Shown: piece after piece, positions 38,213-46,478 of the stretch
How the letters are laid out: each line of letters opens with the position of its first letter
How positions within the stretch are numbered: the stretch's first letter is position 1
NCBI RefSeq assembly: GCF_024448335.1
Contig: NZ_JAMOHM010000002.1
Location: 310,001-374,000, forward strand
Source of the DNA: Stutzerimonas frequens
GTDB taxonomy: Bacteria > Pseudomonadota > Gammaproteobacteria > Pseudomonadales > Pseudomonadaceae
Reading direction: 5' to 3'
DNA: 64,000 nt
The notes under the pieces: generated by a model
What the model was told of the DNA's origin: nothing
Database searches by the model: none
What the model saw: only the letters and a program-made list of their open reading frames with translations
Program-made: the position numbers and the translations under genes

Positions 38213-38890
38213 ATGCACGTGCTGCTTGCCGAAGACGACGCGCTGATCGCCAGCGGCATCGTCGCCGGGCTCAATGCCCAGGGCTTGATCGTCGACCACG
38301 CCGCGACCGCGGCGGCTGCCGAAGCCCTGCTGCGTGCGGCGCACTTCGATGTGCTGATCCTCGATCTCGGCCTGCCCGACGAAGACGGCATCACCCTGCT
38401 GCGACGCCTGCGCCAACAGGGCCTGGAGCTGCCGGTGCTGGTGCTCACCGCGCGCGATGCGGTCAGCGACCGGGTCACCGGCCTGCAGGCGGGGGCCGAC
38501 GATTACCTGCTCAAGCCGTTCGACCTGCGCGAGCTGGCCGCGCGCCTGCACACGCTGATGCGGCGCATGTCCGGGCGCAGCGTCAACCTCATCGAACATG
38601 GCCGGCTGAGCTACGACCCGAGCCGCTGCGAAGCACGCCTGGACGGCCGCCTCGTCGACCTGTCGCGCCGTGAACAGGCACTGCTGCAGGCACTGCTCAA
38701 CAACCAGGGCCGGGTGCTCAACAGCGAGCAGCTCAAGGACGTGGTCTACGGTTTTGCCGACGACGTCGAGAGCAATGCCCTCAACGTGCATATCCACCAC
38801 CTGCGCCGCAAGCTCGGCAGCGGCATCGTCGAAACCGTGCGCGGCCTCGGCTACCGCCTCGGTCCGGCAGGCGACGAGGACGCGCCATGA
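38213..38890 (+). CDS. OmpR-family response regulator (PA2479-like)
   Basis: A 225-residue regulator with a receiver domain (phospho-Asp51 in LILDLGLPDEDG; conserved Lys in LLKPF) and a C-terminal winged-helix DNA-binding domain (LSRREQALLQALLNNQGRVL, NVHIHHLRRKLG). It is QseB-like in style. It overlaps its sensor kinase (ATGA) and is divergent from dsbD2, matching PA2479-PA2480 in P. aeruginosa. Likely target: the dsb operon and itself, through the direct repeats at 38122. Confidence 0.9.
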   Translation: MHVLLAEDDALIASGIVAGLNAQGLIVDHAATAAAAEALLRAAHFDVLILDLGLPDEDGITLLRRLRQQGLELPVLVLTARDAVSDRVTGLQAGADDYLLKPFDLRELAARLHTLMRRMSGRSVNLIEHGRLSYDPSRCEARLDGRLVDLSRREQALLQALLNNQGRVLNSEQLKDVVYGFADDVESNALNVHIHHLRRKLGSGIVETVRGLGYRLGPAGDEDAP

Positions 38891-40209
38891 GCCTGCGCCT
38901 ACGCCTGACCCTGATGCTCGGCTCGGCCTTCGTGCTGCTCTGGGCATTGGCTGCGACCTGGATGCTGGTCGATCTGCGCAGCCAGATGATGCTCTCGCTC
39001 GACCAGCGCCTGGCGGCCTCGGCGCGCATGGTCGCCGGCCTCTTGGTGCAGCTGCCACACCCCGTGCCCGGCGACGGCCCGCCGCAGCGTCTGAGCGCCG
39101 AGCAACTGGGCATCCCCAACGGCCTGGCCTGCCAGGTCAGCTCGCTGCGGGGCGAGGTGCTGGCGCGCAGCCACAGCGCGCCCGACCAGCAACTGGACGC
39201 CGAGCAGAACGGCTTTCGCGATCAGCTGATCGACGGCGTGCCCTGGCGCAGCTTTACGCTGGTGCAAGGCGAGCTGCGTATCACCACGGCCGACCGCCTG
39301 GATGAGCGTGCCGCGCTGGAACGCTCGGTGTTGCTGGCGGCGGCGCTGCCCGTGGCGGTCGCCCTGCTCGGCAGCCTGGGTCTGCTCTGGCTTGGCCTGG
39401 GCCGTGGGCTGGCACCCCTACGCAGGATTCGCGAGGCACTGACCCGACGCAGCGCCGATTCCCTCGAACCCTTGCCGGTCAAAGGCCTGCCGGCGGAGCT
39501 GCTGCCGCTGGTGCAGACGCAGAACCAGCTGTTCCAGCGCATCGCCCAGGCCATCGAACGCGAACGGCGGCTGACCGGCGACGCCGCCCACGAACTGCGC
39601 AGCCCGCTGACAGCGATCAAGACCCACCTGCAGGTAGCACGCATGACCGAAGGCGCCGCCGCCGAACAGGCACTGGCCAACGCCGAGGCCGGCGCCGACC
39701 GCCTGCAGCGCACACTGGAACAGCTGTTGTTGCTGGCCCGGGTAGAAGGCAGTCTGGATTTCGACGATGGCCTGCAGTGCACCGCCGCCGAGGTCGCGCG
39801 ACTGGCGATTCAGGACGCCAGTGGCGGTGACGGCGCGCCAATCCTGTTGCAGGTCCCGGCGGACCTGCCCGACACGCCGCTGGCCATGCCGCCGGTGCTG
39901 GCCATCGCCGCGCTGCGCAACCTGCTGGAGAATGCCCAGCGCCACACCGCGCCGGGCAGCGCCGTCACGCTGTCTCTGCAGCCTGAAGCCGGGCGAGTAC
40001 GCTTCGAAGTACGCGACCAGGGGTCGGGCATCGCCGCCGAGCATCTCGAGCACCTGACCCGGCGCTTCTGGCGACACGCCGCCAGCAGCGGCAGCGGCCT
40101 GGGCCTGGCCATCGTCCAAGCGATCGCGCAACGCTGCGACTGCACCCTCGCCTTCGACAGCCAGACCGACGGCCTGCGCGTTTCGCTGACGGTGCCGTTG
40201 CAGCGCTGA
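38887..40209 (+). CDS. Sensor histidine kinase (PA2480-like)
   Basis: A 440-residue QseC-type kinase: TM1 near residues 5-28, periplasmic domain, TM2 near 145-170, HisKA with His235 in DAAHELRSPLTAIKTH, and HATPase motifs LLENAQRHTAPGS, DQGSGIA and GSGLGLAIVQA. The signal is unknown; given the dsb partner operon, thiol oxidation or metal stress are reasonable guesses. Its stop codon is immediately adjacent to the copS stop on the other strand (TGA|TCA), leaving no intergenic DNA. Confidence 0.9.
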   Translation: MSLRLRLTLMLGSAFVLLWALAATWMLVDLRSQMMLSLDQRLAASARMVAGLLVQLPHPVPGDGPPQRLSAEQLGIPNGLACQVSSLRGEVLARSHSAPDQQLDAEQNGFRDQLIDGVPWRSFTLVQGELRITTADRLDERAALERSVLLAAALPVAVALLGSLGLLWLGLGRGLAPLRRIREALTRRSADSLEPLPVKGLPAELLPLVQTQNQLFQRIAQAIERERRLTGDAAHELRSPLTAIKTHLQVARMTEGAAAEQALANAEAGADRLQRTLEQLLLLARVEGSLDFDDGLQCTAAEVARLAIQDASGGDGAPILLQVPADLPDTPLAMPPVLAIAALRNLLENAQRHTAPGSAVTLSLQPEAGRVRFEVRDQGSGIAAEHLEHLTRRFWRHAASSGSGLGLAIVQAIAQRCDCTLAFDSQTDGLRVSLTVPLQR

Positions 40210-41574
40210 TCAGTTCGGGAACTCCAGCACGAAAGACGTCCGGCCCTGCGCGGAACTGCACTGGATACGACCGCGATGGGCCTGAACGATCGAACGGGTG
40301 ATCGCCAGCCCGAGGCCGGCATTGCTCGGGCTGCCTTCGCGGCGCGCCGGATCGACCCGATAGAAGCGGTCGAACAGTCGCTCCAGATGCTCGGGCGCGA
40401 TGGTCGCGCCGGGATTGCTCACCTCAAGCGTCACCTGGCCCGCGCCGCGCTCGATGGCCACCCGGATGCGCTCGCCGTCGGGGGTGTAACGCAGCGCATT
40501 GGACAGCAGGTTCGACAACGCCCGGCGCAGCATCAACAGATCGCCCTGAATCGTACCGGCACCCGACAGCTCGAAGCGCACCCCGCGCTCGTCGGCCGAG
40601 AGCTGGTAATAGTCCAGCAGCTGCGTGCACAACGCCTCCAGCGCGACGGGTTTGGCGTCCGGCACGATCAGCCCGTTATCCGCCTTGGCCAGAAACAGCA
40701 TGTCGTCGATCATCCGCGACATGCGCTGCAGCTCCTCCAGGTTCGAATGCAGGTTGTCCTGATACTGATCCAGCGTGCGCGCACGGGTCAGCGCCACCTC
40801 GGTGTGGGTCATCAGGTTGCTCAGCGGCGTGCGCAGCTCGTGGGCGATGTCGGCGGAGAAGTTCGACAGCCGCACGAACGCGTCCTCCAGCCGCGCCAGC
40901 ATGGCGTTGAAGGCCTGCACCAGCTGCTGCAGCTCGGCCGGTGTCGACTCGTCGGGGATGCGCTCGCGCAGGGATTTGGCCGAGACCGAGGCGGCCACCT
41001 GGGTGACGTCGCGCAGCGGTCGCAGCCCGCTACGCACCAGCAGCCAGCCAAGCAGGCCGCTGAGCACCGCGCAGAGTATCAGCGCGCCCCACAGCCAGCC
41101 GCTGAAGGTATGGAAGAACGCCTTGTGCACGGTGACATCGAGCAGGATCAGCAGCATCAGCGCCGTCTGACCGACCGGCACCTGCGCTACCTCCGCGCGC
41201 CAGAGGCGCCCATCCAGCGACAGCTCGCCATCGTGCTCAGCGGCCAGCGCGACCAGGCTCGGGTCGGCCCCGCCTGGCAGCGGCTCGGGAAACAGCTGGC
41301 GCCCCGCTGCATCGAAGACGAACCCTCTTATCTCGCTGTGCCCACCGAGCAGGGCCTGCAGCCGCGGACGCAGCCGTTCGAAGTCATCATCGGCCTGCAG
41401 CTCGCCGAGTAGCGCCTCGCCGGCGCGAAGCTTCTCGTGCAGGGTGTGCTGGTCCAGCTCGTTGAAGTGGCGTTCGCTGAGCTGGTGAAAGAAATATCCC
41501 GCAGCCGCCAGCACGCCGGTCACCGCGAGCATGAACATCAGGCTCAGCCGCGCCGTGAGCGACAGCCGCGTCAT
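40210..41574 (-). CDS. copS: Heavy-metal sensor histidine kinase CopS/CusS
   Basis: A 454-residue copper-sensing kinase: TM1 ([19 protein letters not shown]), periplasmic sensor domain, TM2 near residues 160-180, HAMP, phospho-His245 in [14 protein letters not shown], and ATP-site motifs [12 protein letters not shown] and [11 protein letters not shown]. Its length and wording match the CusS/CopS/IrlS family. The periplasmic domain has several histidines ([13 protein letters not shown]) that may take part in copper sensing. The start overlaps the copR stop (ATGA). Confidence 0.92.
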   Translation of the reverse strand: MTRLSLTARLSLMFMLAVTGVLAAAGYFFHQLSERHFNELDQHTLHEKLRAGEALLGELQADDDFERLRPRLQALLGGHSEIRGFVFDAAGRQLFPEPLPGGADPSLVALAAEHDGELSLDGRLWRAEVAQVPVGQTALMLLILLDVTVHKAFFHTFSGWLWGALILCAVLSGLLGWLLVRSGLRPLRDVTQVAASVSAKSLRERIPDESTPAELQQLVQAFNAMLARLEDAFVRLSNFSADIAHELRTPLSNLMTHTEVALTRARTLDQYQDNLHSNLEELQRMSRMIDDMLFLAKADNGLIVPDAKPVALEALCTQLLDYYQLSADERGVRFELSGAGTIQGDLLMLRRALSNLLSNALRYTPDGERIRVAIERGAGQVTLEVSNPGATIAPEHLERLFDRFYRVDPARREGSPSNAGLGLAITRSIVQAHRGRIQCSSAQGRTSFVLEFPN

Positions 41575-42254
41575 GACGGGTCCGGCTCGTCGAGCATGTA
41601 ACCCATGCCGCGCGCGGTATGGATCAGTTTGGGCTCGAAGCCGTCGTCGATCTTCACCCGCAAGCGGCGGATAGCCACCTCGATGACGTTGGTGTCGCTG
41701 TCGAAATTCATATCCCATACCTGCGAGGCGATCAGCGACTTGGGCAGCACCTCGCCGCGCCGGCGCAGGAGCAGTTCCAGCAGGGCGAATTCCTTGGCGG
41801 TCAGGTCGATGCGCTGGCCAGCCCGCGTGGCGCGGCGCTTGAGCAGGTCGACCTCCAGATCGGCAACCTTCAGCTGGGTCTGCAATGCCGCCGCGTTGCC
41901 GCGTCGCAGCAGGGTGCGCACACGGGCCAGCAGCTCGGAAAAGGCGAACGGCTTGACCAGATAGTCGTCGGCGCCCAGCTCCAGCCCCTTCACGCGATCC
42001 TCGACACGGTCGCGCGCAGTGAGAAAGAGCACCGGCACCTCGCGCCCGGAGGCACGCACCAGGCGCAGCACTTCCCAACCATCGAGGCCCGGCATCATCA
42101 CGTCGAGGATCAGCAGGTCGTAGGGCATGCTCAGCGCGTGTTGCAGCGCGTCGGTGCCGGTCGTGACCCGGTCGACGGTGAAGCCGGCTTCACTCAGGCC
42201 CTGCTGCAGGTACATGCCGGTTTTCGGTTCGTCTTCGGCGACCAGCAATTTCAT
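41571..42254 (-). CDS. copR: Copper response regulator CopR
   Basis: A 227-residue OmpR-family activator with phospho-Asp51 ([13 protein letters not shown]), [14 protein letters not shown], and a winged helix ([36 protein letters not shown]). It activates copper-resistance genes together with CopS. ATG 42254 starts [13 protein letters not shown]; an in-frame upstream ATG would add 24 unconserved residues. A CopR-box match lies 66 bases upstream of its start. Confidence 0.93.
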   Translation of the reverse strand: MKLLVAEDEPKTGMYLQQGLSEAGFTVDRVTTGTDALQHALSMPYDLLILDVMMPGLDGWEVLRLVRASGREVPVLFLTARDRVEDRVKGLELGADDYLVKPFAFSELLARVRTLLRRGNAAALQTQLKVADLEVDLLKRRATRAGQRIDLTAKEFALLELLLRRRGEVLPKSLIASQVWDMNFDSDTNVIEVAIRRLRVKIDDGFEPKLIHTARGMGYMLDEPDPS

Positions 42255-42319
42255 GACGCAAGTTCCTTCGGTGGCGACGCCGCAAGTGTGGCAGCGCCCG
42301 TAGTCGGGACGCCACGAAG

Positions 42320-42335
42320 CTGACAAAAAAGTAAT
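42320..42335. promoter_or_regulatory. CopR-box match upstream of copRS
   Basis: CTGACA-AAAAA-GTAAT matches exactly the CTGACA-N5-GTAAT motif that I recall for pseudomonad CopR. It lies in the gap between copR and the divergent copZ-like gene, so it could serve copRS autoregulation. Confidence 0.65.
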
Positions 42336-42393
42336 CTTCCGATCAGCCTCGCGTCAGGGCGCCGGAGTTAGCGTGGCACTCAGAAAATGCGGC

Positions 42394-42424
42394 TTGACCT
42401 TGCCATCGCGTCAAGGTCGAGCAT
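42394..42424 (+). promoter_or_regulatory. CueR/MerR-type promoter of the copZ-like gene
   Basis: A -35 TTGACC (42394-42399) overlaps the dyad GACCTTG - nine bases - CAAGGTC (42396-42418). A weak -10 would sit 19-20 bases after the -35, the long spacer typical of MerR-family promoters. The half-site wording (ACCTTG/CAAGGT) is that of CueR operators. It points toward the copZ-like gene 41 bases on. CueR itself is not in the window. Confidence 0.7.
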
Positions 42425-42464
42425 CCAGTCAGTGCGACCAGACTGGCTAACCGAGGACCTTCCC

Positions 42465-42722
42465 ATGACCAGCATTCAACTCAAGGTATCCGGCATGACC
42501 TGCGGCGCGTGCGTCCGCCATGTAACCGCAGCACTGCAGCCCTTGGCGGGTGTCGAGCGCGTCGAGGTCGACCTGGCCGCCGGGCTCGCCCGGATAGACG
42601 GAACGGCCGATGCAGCGGCACTGATCGCTGCACTCGATGAGGCCGGTTACCCTGCCGAGATCGCCGTCGGCTCGCCCGCCCCAGCGCCCCGCAAGACCGG
42701 GTGCGGTTGCGGCTGCAACTGA
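42465..42722 (+). CDS. copZ: CopZ-like heavy-metal-associated (HMA) domain protein
   Basis: An 85-residue cytosolic copper chaperone-type protein. The HMA motif GMTCGACVRHV provides Cys13 and Cys16. The C-terminal tail GCGCGCN adds three cysteines (80, 82, 84), an unusual extra metal-binding site compared with ordinary CopZ. It probably carries Cu(I) in the cytosol. Preceded by the CueR-type promoter and followed by copG 20 bp downstream. Confidence 0.87.
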   Translation: MTSIQLKVSGMTCGACVRHVTAALQPLAGVERVEVDLAAGLARIDGTADAAALIAALDEAGYPAEIAVGSPAPAPRKTGCGCGCN

Positions 42723-42742
42723 ACATTGCTCTGGAGAAGCCC

Positions 42743-43189
42743 ATGAAACTCTACCTCACCGCACTTGCAGCCCTGCTGATGTCGGGCATGGCCCACGCCA
42801 CGGATGTCATCGACGTGCACCGCGATGCCAACTGCGGCTGCTGCAAGGACTGGATCAAGTACCTGGAGGCCAACGGCTTCGAAGTGCGCGATCACGTCGA
42901 GAGCAACATGGCGGCGGTCAAGCAGAAGCTGGGTGTCGCGCCGCGCCTGGGCTCGTGCCACACCGGTGTGATCGACGGCAAGTTCGTCGAAGGCCACGTG
43001 CCCGTTGCGGCGATTCATGAACTGCAGAAGCGCGACGATCTCGCCGGCGTTGCCGTACCGGGCATGCCGGCTGGCTCGCCAGGTATGGATTATGGCCAGC
43101 CGCATCAGCAGTACCAGGTGATCGGCCTGACCACCAAGGGCCGCGATCTGGTGCTCGGCGACTACCTCGGCGCGCAGCCGGTGCGCTAA
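42743..43189 (+). CDS. copG: CopG-like periplasmic copper protein (DUF411)
   Basis: A 148-residue exported protein: signal peptide ALAALLMSGMAHA, then the DUF411 domain with CGCC (C31, C33, C34) in DANCGCCKDWIKYLEANGF and LGSCHTGVIDGKFVEGHVP. P. aeruginosa CopG, a member of this family, binds a copper cluster and is thought to do copper redox chemistry in the periplasm. Other possible ligands are His96-like positions and the Met/His-containing C-terminal part (PGMPAGSPGMDYGQPHQQ). GGAGAAG precedes the ATG. In the copZ-copG-copA order. Confidence 0.87.
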   Translation: MKLYLTALAALLMSGMAHATDVIDVHRDANCGCCKDWIKYLEANGFEVRDHVESNMAAVKQKLGVAPRLGSCHTGVIDGKFVEGHVPVAAIHELQKRDDLAGVAVPGMPAGSPGMDYGQPHQQYQVIGLTTKGRDLVLGDYLGAQPVR

Positions 43190-43269
43190 GCCGCACTGTC
43201 TTCAGCACAGGCAATGCCGTTCGGCATCTGCGGCAGGGCCAGCCCGGTTGCGGCTGGCCGCGCTGCCAG

Positions 43270-43285
43270 CTGACAGAATCGTAAA
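43270..43285 (+). promoter_or_regulatory. CopR-box match upstream of copA
   Basis: CTGACA-GAATC-GTAAA agrees with CTGACA-N5-GTAAT at 10 of 11 fixed positions and lies 112 bases before the copA start. It suggests that the copA operon has its own CopR-activated promoter distinct from the CueR-type promoter of the copZ-like gene. Confidence 0.65.
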
Positions 43286-43396
43286 TTTCGCTTCAGGTCG
43301 CTGACAGATGCGCCGCGCTAAGGTGCTCGTCAAAGCGTCGCAACGTCGCGCCTGCGCGGCGCAAACCAACAATCCGATCCACCGAACAGGACCCGC

Positions 43397-45196
43397 ATGC
43401 AATTGATCAGTTCTCGGCGCACCTTCGTCAAAAGCCTGGCTGCCGGCGGTGCCGTCGCCGGCCTCGGGCTGTGGCAACGCCCCGTCTGGGCGCTGACCAG
43501 CCCAGGTCAGCCGACGGTGCTCAGCGGCACCGAGTTCGACCTCACCATCGATTCCATCAGCGTGGACTTCACTGGTAAGCGCCGCACCGCCATGGCCATC
43601 AACGGCAGCATTCCCGGCCCGCTGCTGCGCTGGCGCGAGGGCGATACCGTGACCTTGCGCGTGCGCAACCGGCTGCCCCACGACACCTCGATCCACTGGC
43701 ACGGCATCCTGCTACCCGCCAACATGGACGGCGTGCCCGGGTTCAGCTTCGCCGGCATCGCCCCGGACGGCATGTACGAGTACCGCTTCAAGGTCAAACA
43801 GAGCGGCACCTACTGGTACCACAGCCATTCGGCGTTCCAGGAACAACTCGGCGTCTACGGCCCGCTGATCATCGATCCGCTCGAGCCGGAGCCATTCGCC
43901 TACGACCGCGACTACGTGGTGTTCCTCTCCGACTGGACCGACGAAAGCCCGGCACGGGTGCTGGCCAAGCTGAAGAAGCGCTCGGACTACTACAACCAGG
44001 GCCGGCGTACGCTTGGCGATTTCATCGACGATGTCGCCGACAACGGCTGGACCGACACCATCAGCGAACGCTGGGCCTGGGCGAAGATGAACATGTCGCC
44101 GACGGATCTGGCCGACATCAGCGGTGCCACCTACACCTACCTGCTCAACGGCCAGGCACCGGACGGCAACTGGACCGGCCTGTTCCAGCCAGGCGAGCGC
44201 ATCCGCCTGCGGCTGATCAACGGCTCGGCGATGAGCTACTTCGACTTCCGCATCCCCGGCCTCAAGCTCACCGTGGTCGCCGCGGACGGACAGAGCGTCG
44301 AACCGGTGCAGGTGGACGAAGTGCGCCTGGCCGTGGCGGAAACCCTCGATGTGATCGTCGAGCCAGACGGCAGCCAGGACGCCTACACCCTGTTCGCCCA
44401 GTCCATGGACCGTAGCGGCTTTGCCCGCGGCACCCTGGCCGTGCGTGATGGTTTGCAGGCGCCGGTGCCCAAGCCCGATCCGCGCCCCGAACTGAGCATG
44501 GAGGACATGGGCCATGGCGATCATTCCGCCCATGCCCAGGCTGCTGCGCCTGCGCAGAGTGACGATCCTAACGCCGGGCACGGCGACATGAATCATGGCG
44601 CGATGAATCAGAGTGGGATGAATGGCCAGATGGACCACGCCGCCATGGGCCACGGCTCGTCCGGCAGTGGCATGCAGGCGCATCCGGCCAGCGAAACCGA
44701 CAATCCGCTGGTGGACATGCAGACCATGATGCCGGTGCCCAAGCTGGACGATCCCGGCATCGGCCTGCGCGACAACGGTCGGCGCGTACTGACCTACGCC
44801 GACCTGCGCAGCACCTTCGCCGACCCGGACGGCCGTGAGCCGACGCGCACCATCGAACTGCACCTGACCGGACACATGGAGCGCTTCGCCTGGTCGTTCG
44901 ACGGCATTCCCTTCGCCGATGCCGAGCCGATCCGCCTCAAGTACGGCGAGCGGGTGCGCTTCGTGCTGGTCAACGACACCATGATGCACCACCCCATCCA
45001 CCTGCACGGGCTGTGGAGCGACCTGGAGGACGAGCACGGCAACTTCCAGGTGCGCAAGCACACCATCGACATGCCGCCGGGCTCCAAACGCAGCTATCGC
45101 GTCACCGCCGACGCCCTCGGGCGCTGGGCCTACCACTGCCACATGCTGATGCACATGGACCTCGGAATGTTCCGTGAAGTCCGCGTAGAAGAATGA
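43397..45196 (+). CDS. copA: Copper-resistance multicopper oxidase CopA
   Basis: A 599-residue multicopper oxidase exported by the Tat system (SSRRTFVKSLAAGG). The four copper motifs are present: HWHG (100-103), HSH (142-144), HPIHLHG (532-538) and HCHMLMHM (580-587). A Met/His-rich linker around residues 370-440 (DMNHGAMNQSGMNGQMDHAA) probably binds extra Cu(I). CopA oxidises periplasmic Cu(I) to the less toxic Cu(II). It is the plasmid-type PcoA/CopA long form. A CopR box lies upstream and the small Met/His-rich gene follows 11 bases downstream. Confidence 0.95.
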   Translation: MQLISSRRTFVKSLAAGGAVAGLGLWQRPVWALTSPGQPTVLSGTEFDLTIDSISVDFTGKRRTAMAINGSIPGPLLRWREGDTVTLRVRNRLPHDTSIHWHGILLPANMDGVPGFSFAGIAPDGMYEYRFKVKQSGTYWYHSHSAFQEQLGVYGPLIIDPLEPEPFAYDRDYVVFLSDWTDESPARVLAKLKKRSDYYNQGRRTLGDFIDDVADNGWTDTISERWAWAKMNMSPTDLADISGATYTYLLNGQAPDGNWTGLFQPGERIRLRLINGSAMSYFDFRIPGLKLTVVAADGQSVEPVQVDEVRLAVAETLDVIVEPDGSQDAYTLFAQSMDRSGFARGTLAVRDGLQAPVPKPDPRPELSMEDMGHGDHSAHAQAAAPAQSDDPNAGHGDMNHGAMNQSGMNGQMDHAAMGHGSSGSGMQAHPASETDNPLVDMQTMMPVPKLDDPGIGLRDNGRRVLTYADLRSTFADPDGREPTRTIELHLTGHMERFAWSFDGIPFADAEPIRLKYGERVRFVLVNDTMMHHPIHLHGLWSDLEDEHGNFQVRKHTIDMPPGSKRSYRVTADALGRWAYHCHMLMHMDLGMFREVRVEE

Positions 45197-45207
45197 CGGA
45201 GAAGCCT

Positions 45208-45528
45208 ATGAACACGATCAAATTGCACGCCCTGCTCGCCTTCGGCCTGACCACCGCGCTCAGCCTCAGCACCGCCTACGCGCAGAGCGAGCACGACGGT
45301 CATCATCCCGCCAATGCACCAGCCGAACAGGCCGCGCCGCAGGCCAGCCAGCCCAAGCCCGGACAACAACAGGGCGGCAAGATGCAGGGCATGGACCACG
45401 ACAAGATGCAGGACATGCACGACCAGCACATGGGTTCCGGCCATATGGACCACGGCAGCATGGGCAACGGAAAGATGCAGAAGGACATGCCGAAGGGCCC
45501 CGAACAGGGCAAGCAGCATGATCATTAA
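45208..45528 (+). CDS. Met/His-rich small exported protein of the cop operon
   Basis: A 106-residue protein: signal peptide near [20 protein letters not shown], then a disordered Pro/Gln segment and a region very rich in Met, His and Asp ([20 protein letters not shown], then [12 protein letters not shown]). Such residues are typical Cu(I)/Cu(II) ligands. GGAGAAG precedes ATG 45208; an ATG at 45193 overlapping the copA stop is less likely. It ends inside copB (11-base overlap). No catalytic domain; a periplasmic copper buffer or chaperone is inferred from composition and position. Confidence 0.75.
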   Translation: MNTIKLHALLAFGLTTALSLSTAYAQSEHDGHHPANAPAEQAAPQASQPKPGQQQGGKMQGMDHDKMQDMHDQHMGSGHMDHGSMGNGKMQKDMPKGPEQGKQHDH

Positions 45529-46468
45529 GACACTGCCGGTTGCCATCGCCCTCGCCCTGGCTGCGACGGCGAGTCAGGCGCAGCAGGCGATGGATCATTC
45601 CGGCCACGACGGACACGCTGCGCCTGCGGATCACAGCCAGATGGATCATCGGCAGATGGATCACAGCCAGATGAGCCATGAGCCCGTGAACCATGGCGAC
45701 ATGAACCACGACGGGATGCCTCACCCACCGGCAACCGGCGTTCCACCCGAACAGCAGCAACGACCGCCAGTCCCCACCATCAGAGATGCAGACCGCGCGG
45801 CCGCGTTCCCCGACCTGCCGCCTCACGCCATGCACCAGGGTGGCAGCAACTTCCTGTTCCTAGCCGATCAGCTGGAATGGCAGGACGCCGACGAAGGCAG
45901 CACGCTGGCCTGGGACATTTCCGGCTGGTATGGCGGCGATATCGACCGCCTCGCCTTCCGTTCCGAGGGTGAGCGCACCAATGGCCACACCGAGGAGGCC
46001 GAGCTGCAGCTGCTCTGGAGCCACGCCATCGGCCCCTGGTGGGAGACCGTCACCGGCGTGCGTCAGGACTTCAAGCCTGGTTCGCCAAAGACTTGGGCAG
46101 CCTTTGGCGTGCAGGGCATGCCGCTGTTCGGTCTGGAAACCGAAGCCACCGCGTTTCTCGGCGAGGGTGGCCAGACTGCGCTGCGCCTGGAGGCCGAATA
46201 CGACATCCTGCTGACCCAGCGCTGGGTGTTGCAGCCCACCGCGGAGCTGAACCTGCACGGGCGCAACGACGAGGCGCGCGGCGTCGGCTCCGGTCTCAGC
46301 GACGCCAGTGTCGGACTCCGCCTGCGTTACGAGATCAGCCGTCAGTTCGCGCCTTATGTCGGCGTCAGCTGGGGCCGAGCCTATGGCAATACTGCTGACC
46401 TGCTGCGTGCCGATGACGAAGACGTCAGCGAGGCGAAGCTGGTAGCCGGTATTCGCTTCTGGTTCTGA
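45518..46468 (+). CDS. copB: Copper-resistance outer-membrane protein CopB
   Basis: A 316-residue protein: signal peptide ([20 protein letters not shown]), a Met/His-rich N-terminal stretch ([20 protein letters not shown]), and a C-terminal beta-barrel with the CopB domain ([20 protein letters not shown] ... ending IRFWF with terminal Phe). PcoB/CopB acts in the outer membrane in partnership with CopA. It overlaps the previous gene, so its translation is probably coupled. Confidence 0.93.
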   Translation: MIIKTLPVAIALALAATASQAQQAMDHSGHDGHAAPADHSQMDHRQMDHSQMSHEPVNHGDMNHDGMPHPPATGVPPEQQQRPPVPTIRDADRAAAFPDLPPHAMHQGGSNFLFLADQLEWQDADEGSTLAWDISGWYGGDIDRLAFRSEGERTNGHTEEAELQLLWSHAIGPWWETVTGVRQDFKPGSPKTWAAFGVQGMPLFGLETEATAFLGEGGQTALRLEAEYDILLTQRWVLQPTAELNLHGRNDEARGVGSGLSDASVGLRLRYEISRQFAPYVGVSWGRAYGNTADLLRADDEDVSEAKLVAGIRFWF

Positions 46469-46478
46469 GGCCCGACCT

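Noticed and set aside
40210..42078. Possible CopR-CopS fusion from a single minus-strand frame of 622 codons
   Set aside because: The extra N-terminal 168 codons are copR read in the wrong frame. copR and copS are separate genes overlapping by ATGA.
43301..43311. Third CTGACA as another CopR box upstream of copA
   Set aside because: The required GTAAT five bases later is absent (GCCGC), so only a half-match.
43712..45154. 480-codon minus-strand frame opposite copA
   Set aside because: Val/His-rich shadow caused by the codon bias of copA; no family features.
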